From the NCBI RefSeq assembly GCF_041261205.1, contig NZ_JBGCCH010000005.1, forward strand, positions 62,001 through 126,000: a stretch of DNA of 64,000 nucleotides, read 5' to 3'. This DNA comes from Catenulispora sp. MAP5-51 (GTDB lineage Bacteria > Actinomycetota > Actinomycetes > Streptomycetales > Catenulisporaceae). The notes below the pieces were generated by a model. It worked only from the letters and a program-made list of their open reading frames with translations, did no database searches and was not told the DNA's origin. The position numbers and the translations under genes were made by a program. Positions 8,647 to 15,642 of this stretch are shown one piece after another. The first letter of the stretch is position 1, and the number at the start of each line of letters is the position of its first letter.

Positions 8647-9492
8647 TCACTGTTCGGCGAAGTCCGTGCTGAGCGTCAGCTCCCGCCACTTCTCCACCTC
8701 GGCGCCGAACGCCGCCAGCGCACCGGTCACGGCGCGGTGGGCGTCCGAGCCGAGCAGCAACCGCGTCGGCGGCTCGTCGAGCTCGATCAAGCGCAGCAGC
8801 GCGTCGGCGGCCTTGTCCGGATCGCCGGGCTGGCGGCCGGTGAACCCGGCGCGCGCCGCGCTGATCGGCTCGACGAGGCCGTCGTAGTCCTCGATGCTCC
8901 GCGTCGCGCGCCGCATGGAACGGCCCGACCAGTCGGTGCGGAAGGCGCCGGGTTCGACGGCGGTGACCCGGATCCCGAACCCCGCCACCTCGGCGGCCAG
9001 GGCGCGCGTGATCCCCTCCAGCGCGAACTTGCTGCCGTTGTAGACCCCGAGCGTGGGGCCCGCGATGAGGCCGCCGACCGAGGTGACGGTGATGACGTGT
9101 CCCGCGCGCCGGGCGCGCATGCCGGGCAGGACGGCCTGGATGACCGCGACCGCGCCGAAGACGTTGACGTCGAACTGCCGGCGCCACTCCTGGATCGTCG
9201 ACTCCTCGACAGTGCCCTCGTGGCCGTAGCCGGCGGCGGCTATCAGCACGTCGATCGGGCCCACGGTCTGCTCGACGCCGGCGACGACCCCGCGGGCGTC
9301 GTCGAACCGGGCGGCGTCCAGGATCCGCGCGTGGGCACGGCCGGGCGCCAGCGCCTCGAACCCCTCGGCCGCCTCGGAAGTGCGGACCGTCCCGACGACC
9401 GTGTGCCCGCAGGCCAGCGCGCGGCGCGCGGCCGCCCGGCCCAGGCCCCTGCTCGCGCCGGTGATCAGTATCAGCAGAGTGCGGTCCCGCAT
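8647..9492 (-). CDS. SDR-family oxidoreductase
   Basis: Short-chain dehydrogenase/reductase using NAD(P)(H). The Rossmann motif TGASRGLG lies near the N-terminus, followed by AAAGYG (the NNAG equivalent), the catalytic Ser in VTSVGG, and YNGSK with Tyr151 and Lys155. The length of 281 residues is typical of classical SDRs. GGGGAG lies nine bases before the ATG. It is divergent from a TetR regulator 70 bases away, so it is the likely regulated target. The substrate is unknown. Confidence 0.92.
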   Translation of the reverse strand: MRDRTLLILITGASRGLGRAAARRALACGHTVVGTVRTSEAAEGFEALAPGRAHARILDAARFDDARGVVAGVEQTVGPIDVLIAAAGYGHEGTVEESTIQEWRRQFDVNVFGAVAVIQAVLPGMRARRAGHVITVTSVGGLIAGPTLGVYNGSKFALEGITRALAAEVAGFGIRVTAVEPGAFRTDWSGRSMRRATRSIEDYDGLVEPISAARAGFTGRQPGDPDKAADALLRLIELDEPPTRLLLGSDAHRAVTGALAAFGAEVEKWRELTLSTDFAEQ

Positions 9493-9534
9493 GGCGTGTC
9501 ACTCCCCAACTTACTTACACGTGAGTCAGCTAAA

Positions 9535-9556
9535 TACCTGACGCCAATGTAAGGTA
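9535..9556. promoter_or_regulatory. TetR-gene -10 box inside a candidate operator
   Basis: TAAGGT (9550-9555) fits TAnnnT and ends seven bases before the TetR ATG, suggesting a [20 protein letters not shown]. It is overlapped by an interrupted inverted repeat, TACCT (9535-9539) and AGGTA (9552-9556), placed where a TetR repressor could block both divergent promoters. The arms are short, so this could be chance. Confidence 0.35.
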
Positions 9557-9562
9557 GTCGCC

Positions 9563-10120
9563 ATGGCAGGGCAACCCGACGGCCGGCGCACCGACACCCG
9601 CGTCCGCATCCACGAGGTGGCGCTCGCGGTCTTCACCGAGCACGGATACGAGCGCGCCACGATGCGGGAGATCGCCGACCGGCTCGGCGTGACCCGGCCC
9701 GCGCTCTACTACCACTACCGCAGCAAGGAGGACATCCTGGCGAGCGTGCACGACGAGCTCGCCGCCTCCGTCGACGACCTGCTGGCGTGGGCCGGCGGGC
9801 AACCGGCGACCCGCGCCACCCGGCGCGAACTGTTGCTCCGGCTGCACGCCCTCATGTCAGGGCCCTGGCGCGCATTCAGCCGCTTCGCGCAGGCCAACGA
9901 AGCCGCCATGCGCGACCTGTCCGCGACGGCGAGCTTCGCGCACCGCATGGATCAGGTCGGCGCACTGCTCGGCCCGGCCGACTCGGTCGAGGGCCGGCTC
10001 AAGGGGCGTCTGGCGCTCACCGCGCTGTTCATGGCGACCGCCCGGGGCTCTCAGCTCCGCGGAACGGACGCCGAGCGCATGGCTGCCGCGCTGGATGTCG
10101 CCACGTCGCTCGTGAAATAG
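9563..10120 (+). CDS. TetR/AcrR-family transcriptional regulator
   Basis: The N-terminal DNA-binding domain is clear: a helix (VRIHEVALAVFTEHGYERATM), then the helix-turn-helix EIADRLGVTRPALYYHYRSKEDIL, the signature of TetR repressors. The C-terminal ligand domain (about residues 70-185) is unassigned. It is divergent from an SDR gene and probably represses it and itself. The transcript appears leaderless. Length of 185 residues is typical. Confidence 0.93.
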   Translation: MAGQPDGRRTDTRVRIHEVALAVFTEHGYERATMREIADRLGVTRPALYYHYRSKEDILASVHDELAASVDDLLAWAGGQPATRATRRELLLRLHALMSGPWRAFSRFAQANEAAMRDLSATASFAHRMDQVGALLGPADSVEGRLKGRLALTALFMATARGSQLRGTDAERMAAALDVATSLVK

Positions 10121-10135
10121 GCCAAAAGGCGACGC

Positions 10136-10170
10136 CCCGCCGCGAGCCCGGGGGGAAGGCTCGCGACGGG
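10136..10170. terminator. bidirectional hairpin between convergent genes
   Basis: Stem CCCG-c-CGCGAGCC (10136-10148) pairs with GGCTCGCG-a-CGGG (10158-10170) with one internal mismatch and a nine-base loop. A second short dyad (GGAGCAG / CTGCTCC) follows near 10187-10203. They lie between the ends of the TetR gene and the esterase gene. Confidence 0.6.
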
Positions 10171-10213
10171 ACGCCGCCGGTTTGGGGGAGCAGGACCTGC
10201 TCCGGGGTCGGGG

Positions 10214-11203
10214 CTAGTTCGTCCCGAGCGCCGTCCGCAGCACCGCGACCGCCTGGTTGATCGCGCCCTCGGCGGCGTGCGTCTCGCGCAGCGCGTTGAG
10301 CATGACGAAGTCGTGGATGACGCCCTGGTAGCGCACCGCCGTCACCGGGACCCCGGCCTGCCGCAGCTTGTTCGCGTACGCCTCGCCCTCGTCGCGCAGC
10401 ACGTCGGCCTCGCCGGTGACGACCAGCGCCGGCGGCAGGTCCGCCAGCTGCTCCACGCTCGCGCGCAGCGGCGAGGCGGTGATCTCGGCGCGCTGGGCCG
10501 GGTCGGTCGTGTACTGGTCCCAGAACCACTGCATCGCGTCGCGACGCAGGAAGTAGCCCTCGGCGAACTGGTGGTAGGAAGCGGTGTCGAAGCTCGCGTC
10601 GGTCACCGGGTAGAAGAGCACCTGCTGGACCAGCCGGATCCCGCCGCGCTCCTTGGCCATCAGGGTCAGCGCCGCCGCCATGTTGCCCCCGACGCTGTCG
10701 CCGGCCACCGCTATGCGCGAGGCGTCCAGGCCCCGGGCGGCGCCGTCGCTGACGACCCAGCGTGCCACGGCGAAGTTCTGCTCGATCGCCACCGGGTAGC
10801 GCGCCTCCGGGGACAGGTCGTACTCGGGGAAGACGACCGCCGCCCGGGCCCCGACGGCCAGCTCGCGCACCAGCCGGTCGTGGGTGTGGGCGTTGCCGAA
10901 CACCCAGCCCGCGCCGTGGATGTAGATGATCACGGGGAGCACGCCGGTGCTGCCGGCCGGCTTGACGATCCGGGCCCGCACCTGGCCGGTCGGCCCGCCG
11001 GGGACGGTGATCCACTCCTCGTCGACGGCCGGCTTGGCGATCTCGCCGGACTGCACCTCGTCGACGGCCTTGCGGCCCTCGACCGGCCCCAGGTCGAACA
11101 GGTACGGCGGGTTGGCGGTCGCGGCGGCGAAGTCGGCGGCGGCCTGTTCGAGGACGGGGACGGGAGCGGGGGCGGGGGCGGCGGCGGGCACGTACTCGGA
11201 CAT
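10214..11203 (-). CDS. alpha/beta hydrolase, hormone-sensitive-lipase family esterase
   Basis: Carboxylesterase-type enzyme of 329 residues. It shows the oxyanion-hole motif of the HSL family (IYIHGAGW, usually HGGG), the nucleophile elbow GDSVGG with Ser170, the acid region VVTGEADVLRDEG, and the terminal His in GVIHDFVML. GAGGAG sits seven bases before the ATG. It is divergent from a MarR-type regulator and may be its target. HGAGW in place of HGGGW is a mild variation. Substrate unknown. Confidence 0.9.
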   Translation of the reverse strand: MSEYVPAAAPAPAPVPVLEQAAADFAAATANPPYLFDLGPVEGRKAVDEVQSGEIAKPAVDEEWITVPGGPTGQVRARIVKPAGSTGVLPVIIYIHGAGWVFGNAHTHDRLVRELAVGARAAVVFPEYDLSPEARYPVAIEQNFAVARWVVSDGAARGLDASRIAVAGDSVGGNMAAALTLMAKERGGIRLVQQVLFYPVTDASFDTASYHQFAEGYFLRRDAMQWFWDQYTTDPAQRAEITASPLRASVEQLADLPPALVVTGEADVLRDEGEAYANKLRQAGVPVTAVRYQGVIHDFVMLNALRETHAAEGAINQAVAVLRTALGTN

Positions 11204-11312
11204 GGCTGACTCCTCGTGGTTCGGTGAGCCGGGGGAAGCTCACGGCCCGAACACTAGCGCGCGATTACATCGTGCACAAGTTAAATGCTCACGAGGGGAT
11301 CGTCTCCACGGC

Positions 11313-11318
11313 TATGCT
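11313..11318 (+). promoter_or_regulatory. candidate -10 box of the MarR-family gene
   Basis: TATGCT fits TAnnnT and ends seven bases before ATG 11326, the same geometry as the TetR gene. It supports ATG 11326 over the longer in-frame starts upstream. Confidence 0.35.
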
Positions 11319-11325
11319 GGTGGTC

Positions 11326-11805
11326 ATGGACACCGCACGATCCGTGAACGACACCCCGGCCTCGGACGACGGCTTCACGATGCTGCTGGACGACCAGCTC
11401 TGCTTTGCCCTGTACGCGGCCTCGCGCGCCGTGACCCAGCGCTACCGCCCGCTGCTCGACGACCTGGGGCTGACCTATCCGCAGTACCTGGTGATGCTGG
11501 TGCTCTGGGAGCACGGCACCGTCCCCATCAAGGACATCGGCACCGCGCTGCACCTGGACTACGGGACCCTCACCCCGCTGATCAAGCGCCTGGAGACCAA
11601 CGGCCTGGTCCGCCGCGAACGCGCCGCCGACGACGAGCGCACGGTCCGCGTCAACCTCACCGCCGAGGGCGAGGAGTTGCGCACCCGCGCCGCCGACGTG
11701 CCGGCCGCCATCGGCGCGGCGATGGCCCTGACCCCGCGCCAGTTCGACGACGCCAAGCGCCTGCTCCGCCTGCTGGCGGACAATGTTTCGGAAGCGTCGG
11801 CCTGA
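11326..11805 (+). CDS. MarR-family regulator, OhrR type
   Basis: Winged-helix repressor of 159 residues. The N-terminal segment LLDDQLCFALYAASRAVT followed by YRPLLDDLGLTYPQYLVML is the hallmark of OhrR peroxide sensors. Cys26 sits where the reactive cysteine of OhrR is oxidised by organic hydroperoxides. The wing is seen in ERAADDERTVRVNLT. OhrR usually controls ohr, but here the divergent neighbour is an esterase; an OsmC domain lies about 3 kb away. The start was chosen from the TAnnnT-N7-ATG arrangement and from family length. Confidence 0.9.
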   Translation: MDTARSVNDTPASDDGFTMLLDDQLCFALYAASRAVTQRYRPLLDDLGLTYPQYLVMLVLWEHGTVPIKDIGTALHLDYGTLTPLIKRLETNGLVRRERAADDERTVRVNLTAEGEELRTRAADVPAAIGAAMALTPRQFDDAKRLLRLLADNVSEASA

Positions 11806-11870
11806 GCCGCGTCGCCTGAGCTACGTCGCCTGAGCCGCGTCGCCTGGGCTACGTCGCCTGAGCTACGTCA
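11801..11870. repeat. 14-bp minisatellite, five units
   Basis: Five head-to-tail copies of CCTGAGCYRCGTCG-type units, alternating between CCGC and CTAC in the middle, with one A/G and one terminal G/A change. The array includes the stop codon of the MarR gene at its left end and the stop codon of the convergent thioesterase-like gene at its right end. Confidence 0.95.
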
Positions 11871-12696
11871 GAGGCCGAACGGTGAGGATCTGTTCGGCGT
11901 AGCCGACCGGCCCGGCCGCGTCGTGGAGCACGGTCGAGGTGACGCCCTGACCGGTCGGGCCGAACGTCACCGTCGTGTCCAGCCCCGTCCACCGCCCCGC
12001 GACCGGCTGCCGGTGCAGATGGACGGTCAGATCGACGTTCGGGAACATCCACTCGGTGGGGGATTCGCGAACGGCGATGCCGTTGGCCGTGTCGACGAGC
12101 GCGATGAAGGACGCCAGCCGGCTGGAGCTCTGCCCGGCGACGAGATCGAGCTCGGTCCCGACCCACGCCGTCGTGCGTCCCGGCTGCGGCGGCGCGACCG
12201 GGCGGACGTCGACGGAGGCGATGTAGCCGCCGGGCCAGACGTCCGTCATAAGCCACGAGGCCAGCGCTTCCGGGGGCGTGAGCTTGTCGCCGTTCCCGTT
12301 GCCGTCGCTCTTACCGTCGCCGGCCCCGCCCCCGCCCCCGGCCACCGCCGCGGTGTCGCCGGCGTTCAGCAGCCAGGCCCGCGCCCGCACCACCGGCCGA
12401 TCACCGATGAGCACGACCGCCTCGACCAGCTCGATCGTCCGCCCCGGCCGCAGCGTCTGGACCCGGATCTCGCACTCGTCGAGCGCGAGCCGGCCCAGGA
12501 TGTCGAAGCTGACGCGGGACAGCAGCAGCTCGCCGCCCGACCGCGGCCGCTCGGCCGCGAACCGGTCGATGGCGTGCACCACCAGCCCGCCGAGGGGGCT
12601 GAAGTGCTGCTCTTCGGGGTCCCACGCGCCACCCGCTTGCGTCGTGGGCTTGTAGCGGTTCTCGCCGGCCGGTTCGTAGTAGCTGCCGATGTTCAT
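11863..12696 (-). CDS. acyl-CoA thioesterase-like double-hotdog protein
   Basis: Protein of 277 residues with two hotdog-like halves. The first carries HFSPLGGLVVHAIDRFAAERP and LSRVSFDILGRLALDECEI, the second the WVGTELDLV...SFIALVDTANGI and TEWMFPNVDLTVHLHRQP segments. This pattern matches the thioesterase-like superfamily related to TesB/4HBT_3, common in actinomycetes. A Gly/Asp/Asn-rich insert (about residues 118-137) joins the halves. Catalytic residues cannot be assigned with certainty, and the substrate is unknown. Its 3' end lies in a minisatellite. Confidence 0.75.
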   Translation of the reverse strand: MNIGSYYEPAGENRYKPTTQAGGAWDPEEQHFSPLGGLVVHAIDRFAAERPRSGGELLLSRVSFDILGRLALDECEIRVQTLRPGRTIELVEAVVLIGDRPVVRARAWLLNAGDTAAVAGGGGGAGDGKSDGNGNGDKLTPPEALASWLMTDVWPGGYIASVDVRPVAPPQPGRTTAWVGTELDLVAGQSSSRLASFIALVDTANGIAVRESPTEWMFPNVDLTVHLHRQPVAGRWTGLDTTVTFGPTGQGVTSTVLHDAAGPVGYAEQILTVRPLT

Positions 12697-12819
12697 GGTG
12701 GTGCGAGTCTATTTCAGGGATTGATCGGCTCCGGTTCCCGGGCCCGGGGGTGAATCACAACCGCCACCCCATCGCATCTAGAACCTAGAAGCAGCGGGTC
12801 GGCGAGGAGGGCGGAGATC

Positions 12820-13347
12820 GTGGGGCGGACGGGGCGTGGTGGTCGCGAACGGCAGGATGCGGAGTTCACGGAGTACGCGGCGGCGCGCGCGGCGCGGCTG
12901 CGGGAGACCGCCTATCTGCTGTGCGGGGACTGGCATCGCGCCCAGGACCTGGCACAGATGGCGCTCGCAAAGGTCTACGTCGCCTGGCCGAAGATCGAGC
13001 GGTCCGAGGCGGTCGACGCGTATGCGCGGCGGGTGCTCACCAACGAGTTCCTCGGCTATCGGCGTCGGCGTAGTTCCACCGAGCGTGTCACGGACGAACT
13101 GCCGGAGACGGCAGTCCAGCCGGTGCAGCACGAATTGCGCCTGACGCTGCTGGAGGCGTTGGAGCGGCTCTCGCCGAGCCGGCGGGCGGTGGTCGTCCTG
13201 CGGTACTGGGAGGACCACAGCATCGAGACGGTCGCGGAGATGCTCGGCATGAGCACGTCCGCGGTGAAGTCGGCGAGCCTGCGTGCGCTCGCCGAGCTGC
13301 GGTCGATGCTCGGCGCGGACTTCCTGGCCGATCTCGCGATCACCTGA
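12820..13347 (+). CDS. ECF-type RNA polymerase sigma factor (SigE-like family)
   Basis: Sigma-70 factor of 175 residues with only regions 2 and 4. Region 2 includes LRETAYLLCGDWHRAQDLAQMALAKVY, and region 4 has LSPSRRAVVVLRYWEDHSIETVAEMLGMSTSAVKSASLRAL with its helix-turn-helix. This matches the actinobacterial SigE-family ECF group. A GGAGG sequence precedes the GTG start. The next gene, 42 bases on, encodes a protein with one membrane segment that may act as its anti-sigma partner. Confidence 0.93.
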   Translation: MGRTGRGGRERQDAEFTEYAAARAARLRETAYLLCGDWHRAQDLAQMALAKVYVAWPKIERSEAVDAYARRVLTNEFLGYRRRRSSTERVTDELPETAVQPVQHELRLTLLEALERLSPSRRAVVVLRYWEDHSIETVAEMLGMSTSAVKSASLRALAELRSMLGADFLADLAIT

Positions 13348-13389
13348 TCCTGTCGGCCGACCCCTTACGGACAAAGGAGATCAGTCAGC

Positions 13390-14292
13390 ATGCAAGCAGA
13401 AGAGGAGTTCCGCTCCCGGCTCCGGGAGGACTTGCGAGGACGGCCGGCGCCGGCGGTGGGCACCCTGGCGGCCGACGCGTTCAGCACCGGTCGCCGGATG
13501 CGGCGGCGGCAGCGGACGCTGCGCGCCGTCAGCGGGACCGCGGCGGTGGTGGCGGTCGCGGTCGGATCGGCGGCGATGGCGGGGGCGTTCGGCTCGAACT
13601 CGCCGTCCGCGGGCAGTGCCGCACCGGGTGTCGGAACGAAGACGTCCAGGTCTGCGCCGCCGCCGTCCTCGCCGAGGTCGCCGGGCCGGTCGGGCCCGAC
13701 CGCCCCGCCCTCGTCGGCCCCGGGTCGGCCGGTGACCATCCCGCCGGGGTGGACCGTGCCGCCGCCGGCGACGGTCACCGACCCCGAGTGGGTCACCTCC
13801 CGGGCGGTCATCGCGGAGACGAAGAAGCTGCTCCCGGCGGGTACGGACAGCTCGGCCTACTCCGGGGACTACGCGTACGGCGGCGGGGACCCGCGCCAGC
13901 AGTGGGCGGTCGACGCGTCGATGACCATCACGACCGCGAAGGGCTCCGCGCAACTGGACGTCACGCTCCACGACGGCAACGGGGGCAACTCCGGCTCGGG
14001 CTGCCGCGGGGTGTCGTCGTGCGGATCCGAGCTCCTGCCCGACGGCAGCCGCGTCATCGTCCAGCACGACTGGGACGCCATGGGCACCGGCAAGCTGGGC
14101 GCCTACATCATGGTCATCCGCAAGGACGGCATGTCCGTGCAGGTGACGATCCGCGACCAGTCGCAGCTCACCGACGACCAGCTGTTCGCCGTGGCGTCCA
14201 GCGGCGCCTGGGGCGGCTTGAAGATGGACAAGAGCTTCGTGGACCAGGCCGAGGCCACGATCAAGGGCACGTTCATGAACCCGCCGGCGTAG
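13390..14292 (+). CDS. membrane-anchored protein, putative ECF partner
   Basis: Protein of 300 residues without a family I can name. It has a charged cytoplasmic N-terminus of about 44 residues, a single membrane segment (VSGTAAVVAVAVGSAAMAGAF), then a Ser/Pro/Gly-rich stalk of about 50 residues and an extracellular domain with two cysteines (SGCRGVSSCG). AAGGAGA precedes the ATG. Such one-pass proteins directly after SigE-type ECF genes are common and may hold or sense for the sigma factor, but no zinc anti-sigma motif is visible. Confidence 0.7.
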   Translation: MQAEEEFRSRLREDLRGRPAPAVGTLAADAFSTGRRMRRRQRTLRAVSGTAAVVAVAVGSAAMAGAFGSNSPSAGSAAPGVGTKTSRSAPPPSSPRSPGRSGPTAPPSSAPGRPVTIPPGWTVPPPATVTDPEWVTSRAVIAETKKLLPAGTDSSAYSGDYAYGGGDPRQQWAVDASMTITTAKGSAQLDVTLHDGNGGNSGSGCRGVSSCGSELLPDGSRVIVQHDWDAMGTGKLGAYIMVIRKDGMSVQVTIRDQSQLTDDQLFAVASSGAWGGLKMDKSFVDQAEATIKGTFMNPPA

Positions 14293-14327
14293 TCCGGCAG
14301 ATCCGGCCCGGCGCGGCCGGACGAGAA

Positions 14328-14370
14328 GACGGCGGTTCCCTGGTGAGTCAAGCACCGGGGAACCGCCGTC
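14328..14370 (+). terminator. long hairpin terminator
   Basis: Stem of 13 perfect pairs (GACGGCGGTTCCC / GGGAACCGCCGTC), one T-G wobble and four further pairs (GGTG/CACC), closing a seven-base loop. It follows the membrane protein gene by 36 bases. Confidence 0.85.
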
Positions 14371-14424
14371 GTCGTCGAAGTGTAGATGCGGCGACATCCG
14401 GGCCACTACATCAGAGCTCGAACA

Positions 14425-14471
14425 CTGACCGCTTCCGACGTCCACAACCTGTCACCGTGCGCCTCTCGGCG
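14425..14471 (+). promoter_or_regulatory. upstream element copy 1 (before DoxX gene)
   Basis: Contains CTGACCGCTTC, then ACAACCTGTCACCGT (14444-14458), then CG-C--TCGGCG. The same order of blocks recurs before the PKS-cluster operon at 15229-15274. The central 15 bases are identical. TGTCAC recalls the -35 of ECF41-type promoters, but no matching -10 is clear. Confidence 0.45.
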
Positions 14472-14584
14472 GTAGCCGTTTCTTTGTCGAGACTTGGGGC
14501 CTGTCAGGCGCCGTCCACGCGCCTGTGAGCTGCATGTCCGCCGGCCGACCGATCGGCGGAACTACCAGGAAGCGGTGAGACGGA

Positions 14585-15046
14585 ATGCGCAACCTGAAGT
14601 CCGTGCCGGAATACGGCACCTCGCTCTTTCGGATCGTCGTGGGCTTCCTCATGGCCTGCCACGGTGCCAGCAGCCTGTTCTCGTGGCCGATGAAGGCCAT
14701 GGGCGGCCACACGGTGTCGCCGACGACGTGGCCCGGCGGGGTCGCCGCGACGCTGCAGTTCGTATTCGGGGTGCTAGTGATGGTCGGCGTGGGGACGCGG
14801 GTCGCCGGGATCATCCTGTCCGGGACGATGGCCTACGCGTACTTCTCCGTCCACCAGGAGAAGGCGCTGCTCCCGATCGCCAACGGCGGGGAGCCCGCCG
14901 CGCTGTTCTGCTGGGCGTTCCTGATGATCGCGATCGTCGGGGCCGGCCCGCTGTCCGCGGACGCCGTCGTGGCCAAGCTGCGCGGCGCGTCCCCGGCGCC
15001 GGCCGTGTCCGAGCCGGAGGGCACGCCCGCCGCTGTCGCGGCGTGA
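14585..15046 (+). CDS. DoxX-family membrane protein
   Basis: Protein of 153 residues with four hydrophobic segments, starting SLFRIVVGFLMACHG and including WPGGVAATLQFVFGVLVMVGVGTRVAGIIL and FCWAFLMIAIVGAGPLSADA. These match the DoxX family (small four-helix proteins linked to quinone or thiol redox and to membrane oxidoreductase complexes). The hydrophilic tail is Ala/Pro/Glu-rich. Its role here is unknown. It is the last gene before the biosynthetic cluster and shares an upstream element with it. Confidence 0.88.
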   Translation: MRNLKSVPEYGTSLFRIVVGFLMACHGASSLFSWPMKAMGGHTVSPTTWPGGVAATLQFVFGVLVMVGVGTRVAGIILSGTMAYAYFSVHQEKALLPIANGGEPAALFCWAFLMIAIVGAGPLSADAVVAKLRGASPAPAVSEPEGTPAAVAA

Positions 15047-15366
15047 GCTGACCAGCCCTCCCGATCCGGCGCGGATCCGACCCCCCGCGGGTCCGCGCCG
15101 GAATCCCCGCCGCGCGGCGGCACCGCGTCCAGGACGTCCGGGACGTCCGCGCAGTGAATCAGGCCATTGATCAGCTTGTGACGAAACGCGTGAAGCCGCA
15201 TGCCACCGCGGCTCCCCACAACCGGGCGCTGACCGGTTCGGGCAGGGACAACCTGTCACCGTTCGACCATCGGCGCCCCCGGCTTTTCCCCACACACTGG
15301 ATCGCGGCCGGGCGATCCGTCCGCGGCCGCGCCTGCCGAGCGCCCCGCCCGAGATGAGGTGGCACG
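15047..15366. other. intergenic region before the biosynthetic operon
   Basis: 320 bases without a gene. It begins with GC-rich dyads (for example GGCGCGGATCCGA / CCGCGGGTCCGCGCC near 15068-15101) that may end DoxX transcription. It contains the second copy of the shared upstream element and leads into a GAGGTGG ribosome site at about 15355. It is the likely promoter region of the 15367-22220 operon. Confidence 0.5.
15229..15274 (+). promoter_or_regulatory. upstream element copy 2 (before PKS-cluster operon)
   Basis: CTGACCGGTTC, then ACAACCTGTCACCGT (15247-15261), then CG-C--TCGGCG, matching copy 1 at 14425-14471 with the first spacer one base shorter. It lies 92 bases before the ACP start codon. 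Confidence 0.45.
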
Positions 15367-15642
15367 TTGACATCCCTTGATGAGATCGAGATCCCGCTCC
15401 CGTTCCAGGAGCTGCTGCGGCCCCACCTGCCCTACGCCGGGGCCGGCCCGCTGACCGCCGGCGAGGACCTGGCCGCGCTCGGCCTGGACTCGATGGCCGT
15501 GGTGCAGGTGCTGGCCGAAGTCGAGGCCGAGTTCGGGGTGGAGCTCCCCGACGAGATCCTGGACGAGGCCACGTTCGCCACCGTCGGCTCCCTGTGGGCG
15601 GCCGTCAGCGCGCTGGTCGGTAGCGGTGCTGACGCGGCTTGA
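15367..15642 (+). CDS. acyl carrier protein
   Basis: Free-standing carrier of 91 residues. The phosphopantetheine site is LGLDSMAVVQVL with Ser42, in the usual place before helix II, and FGVELPDEILDEATFATVGSLW is the helix II-III region. It starts at TTG after GAGGTGG. The 3' end overlaps the AMP-ligase gene by 17 bases, so the ligase probably loads this carrier. A carrier, an AMP ligase and a PLP decarboxylase also occur together in exosortase-A-type loci, from memory. Confidence 0.92.
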   Translation: MTSLDEIEIPLPFQELLRPHLPYAGAGPLTAGEDLAALGLDSMAVVQVLAEVEAEFGVELPDEILDEATFATVGSLWAAVSALVGSGADAA

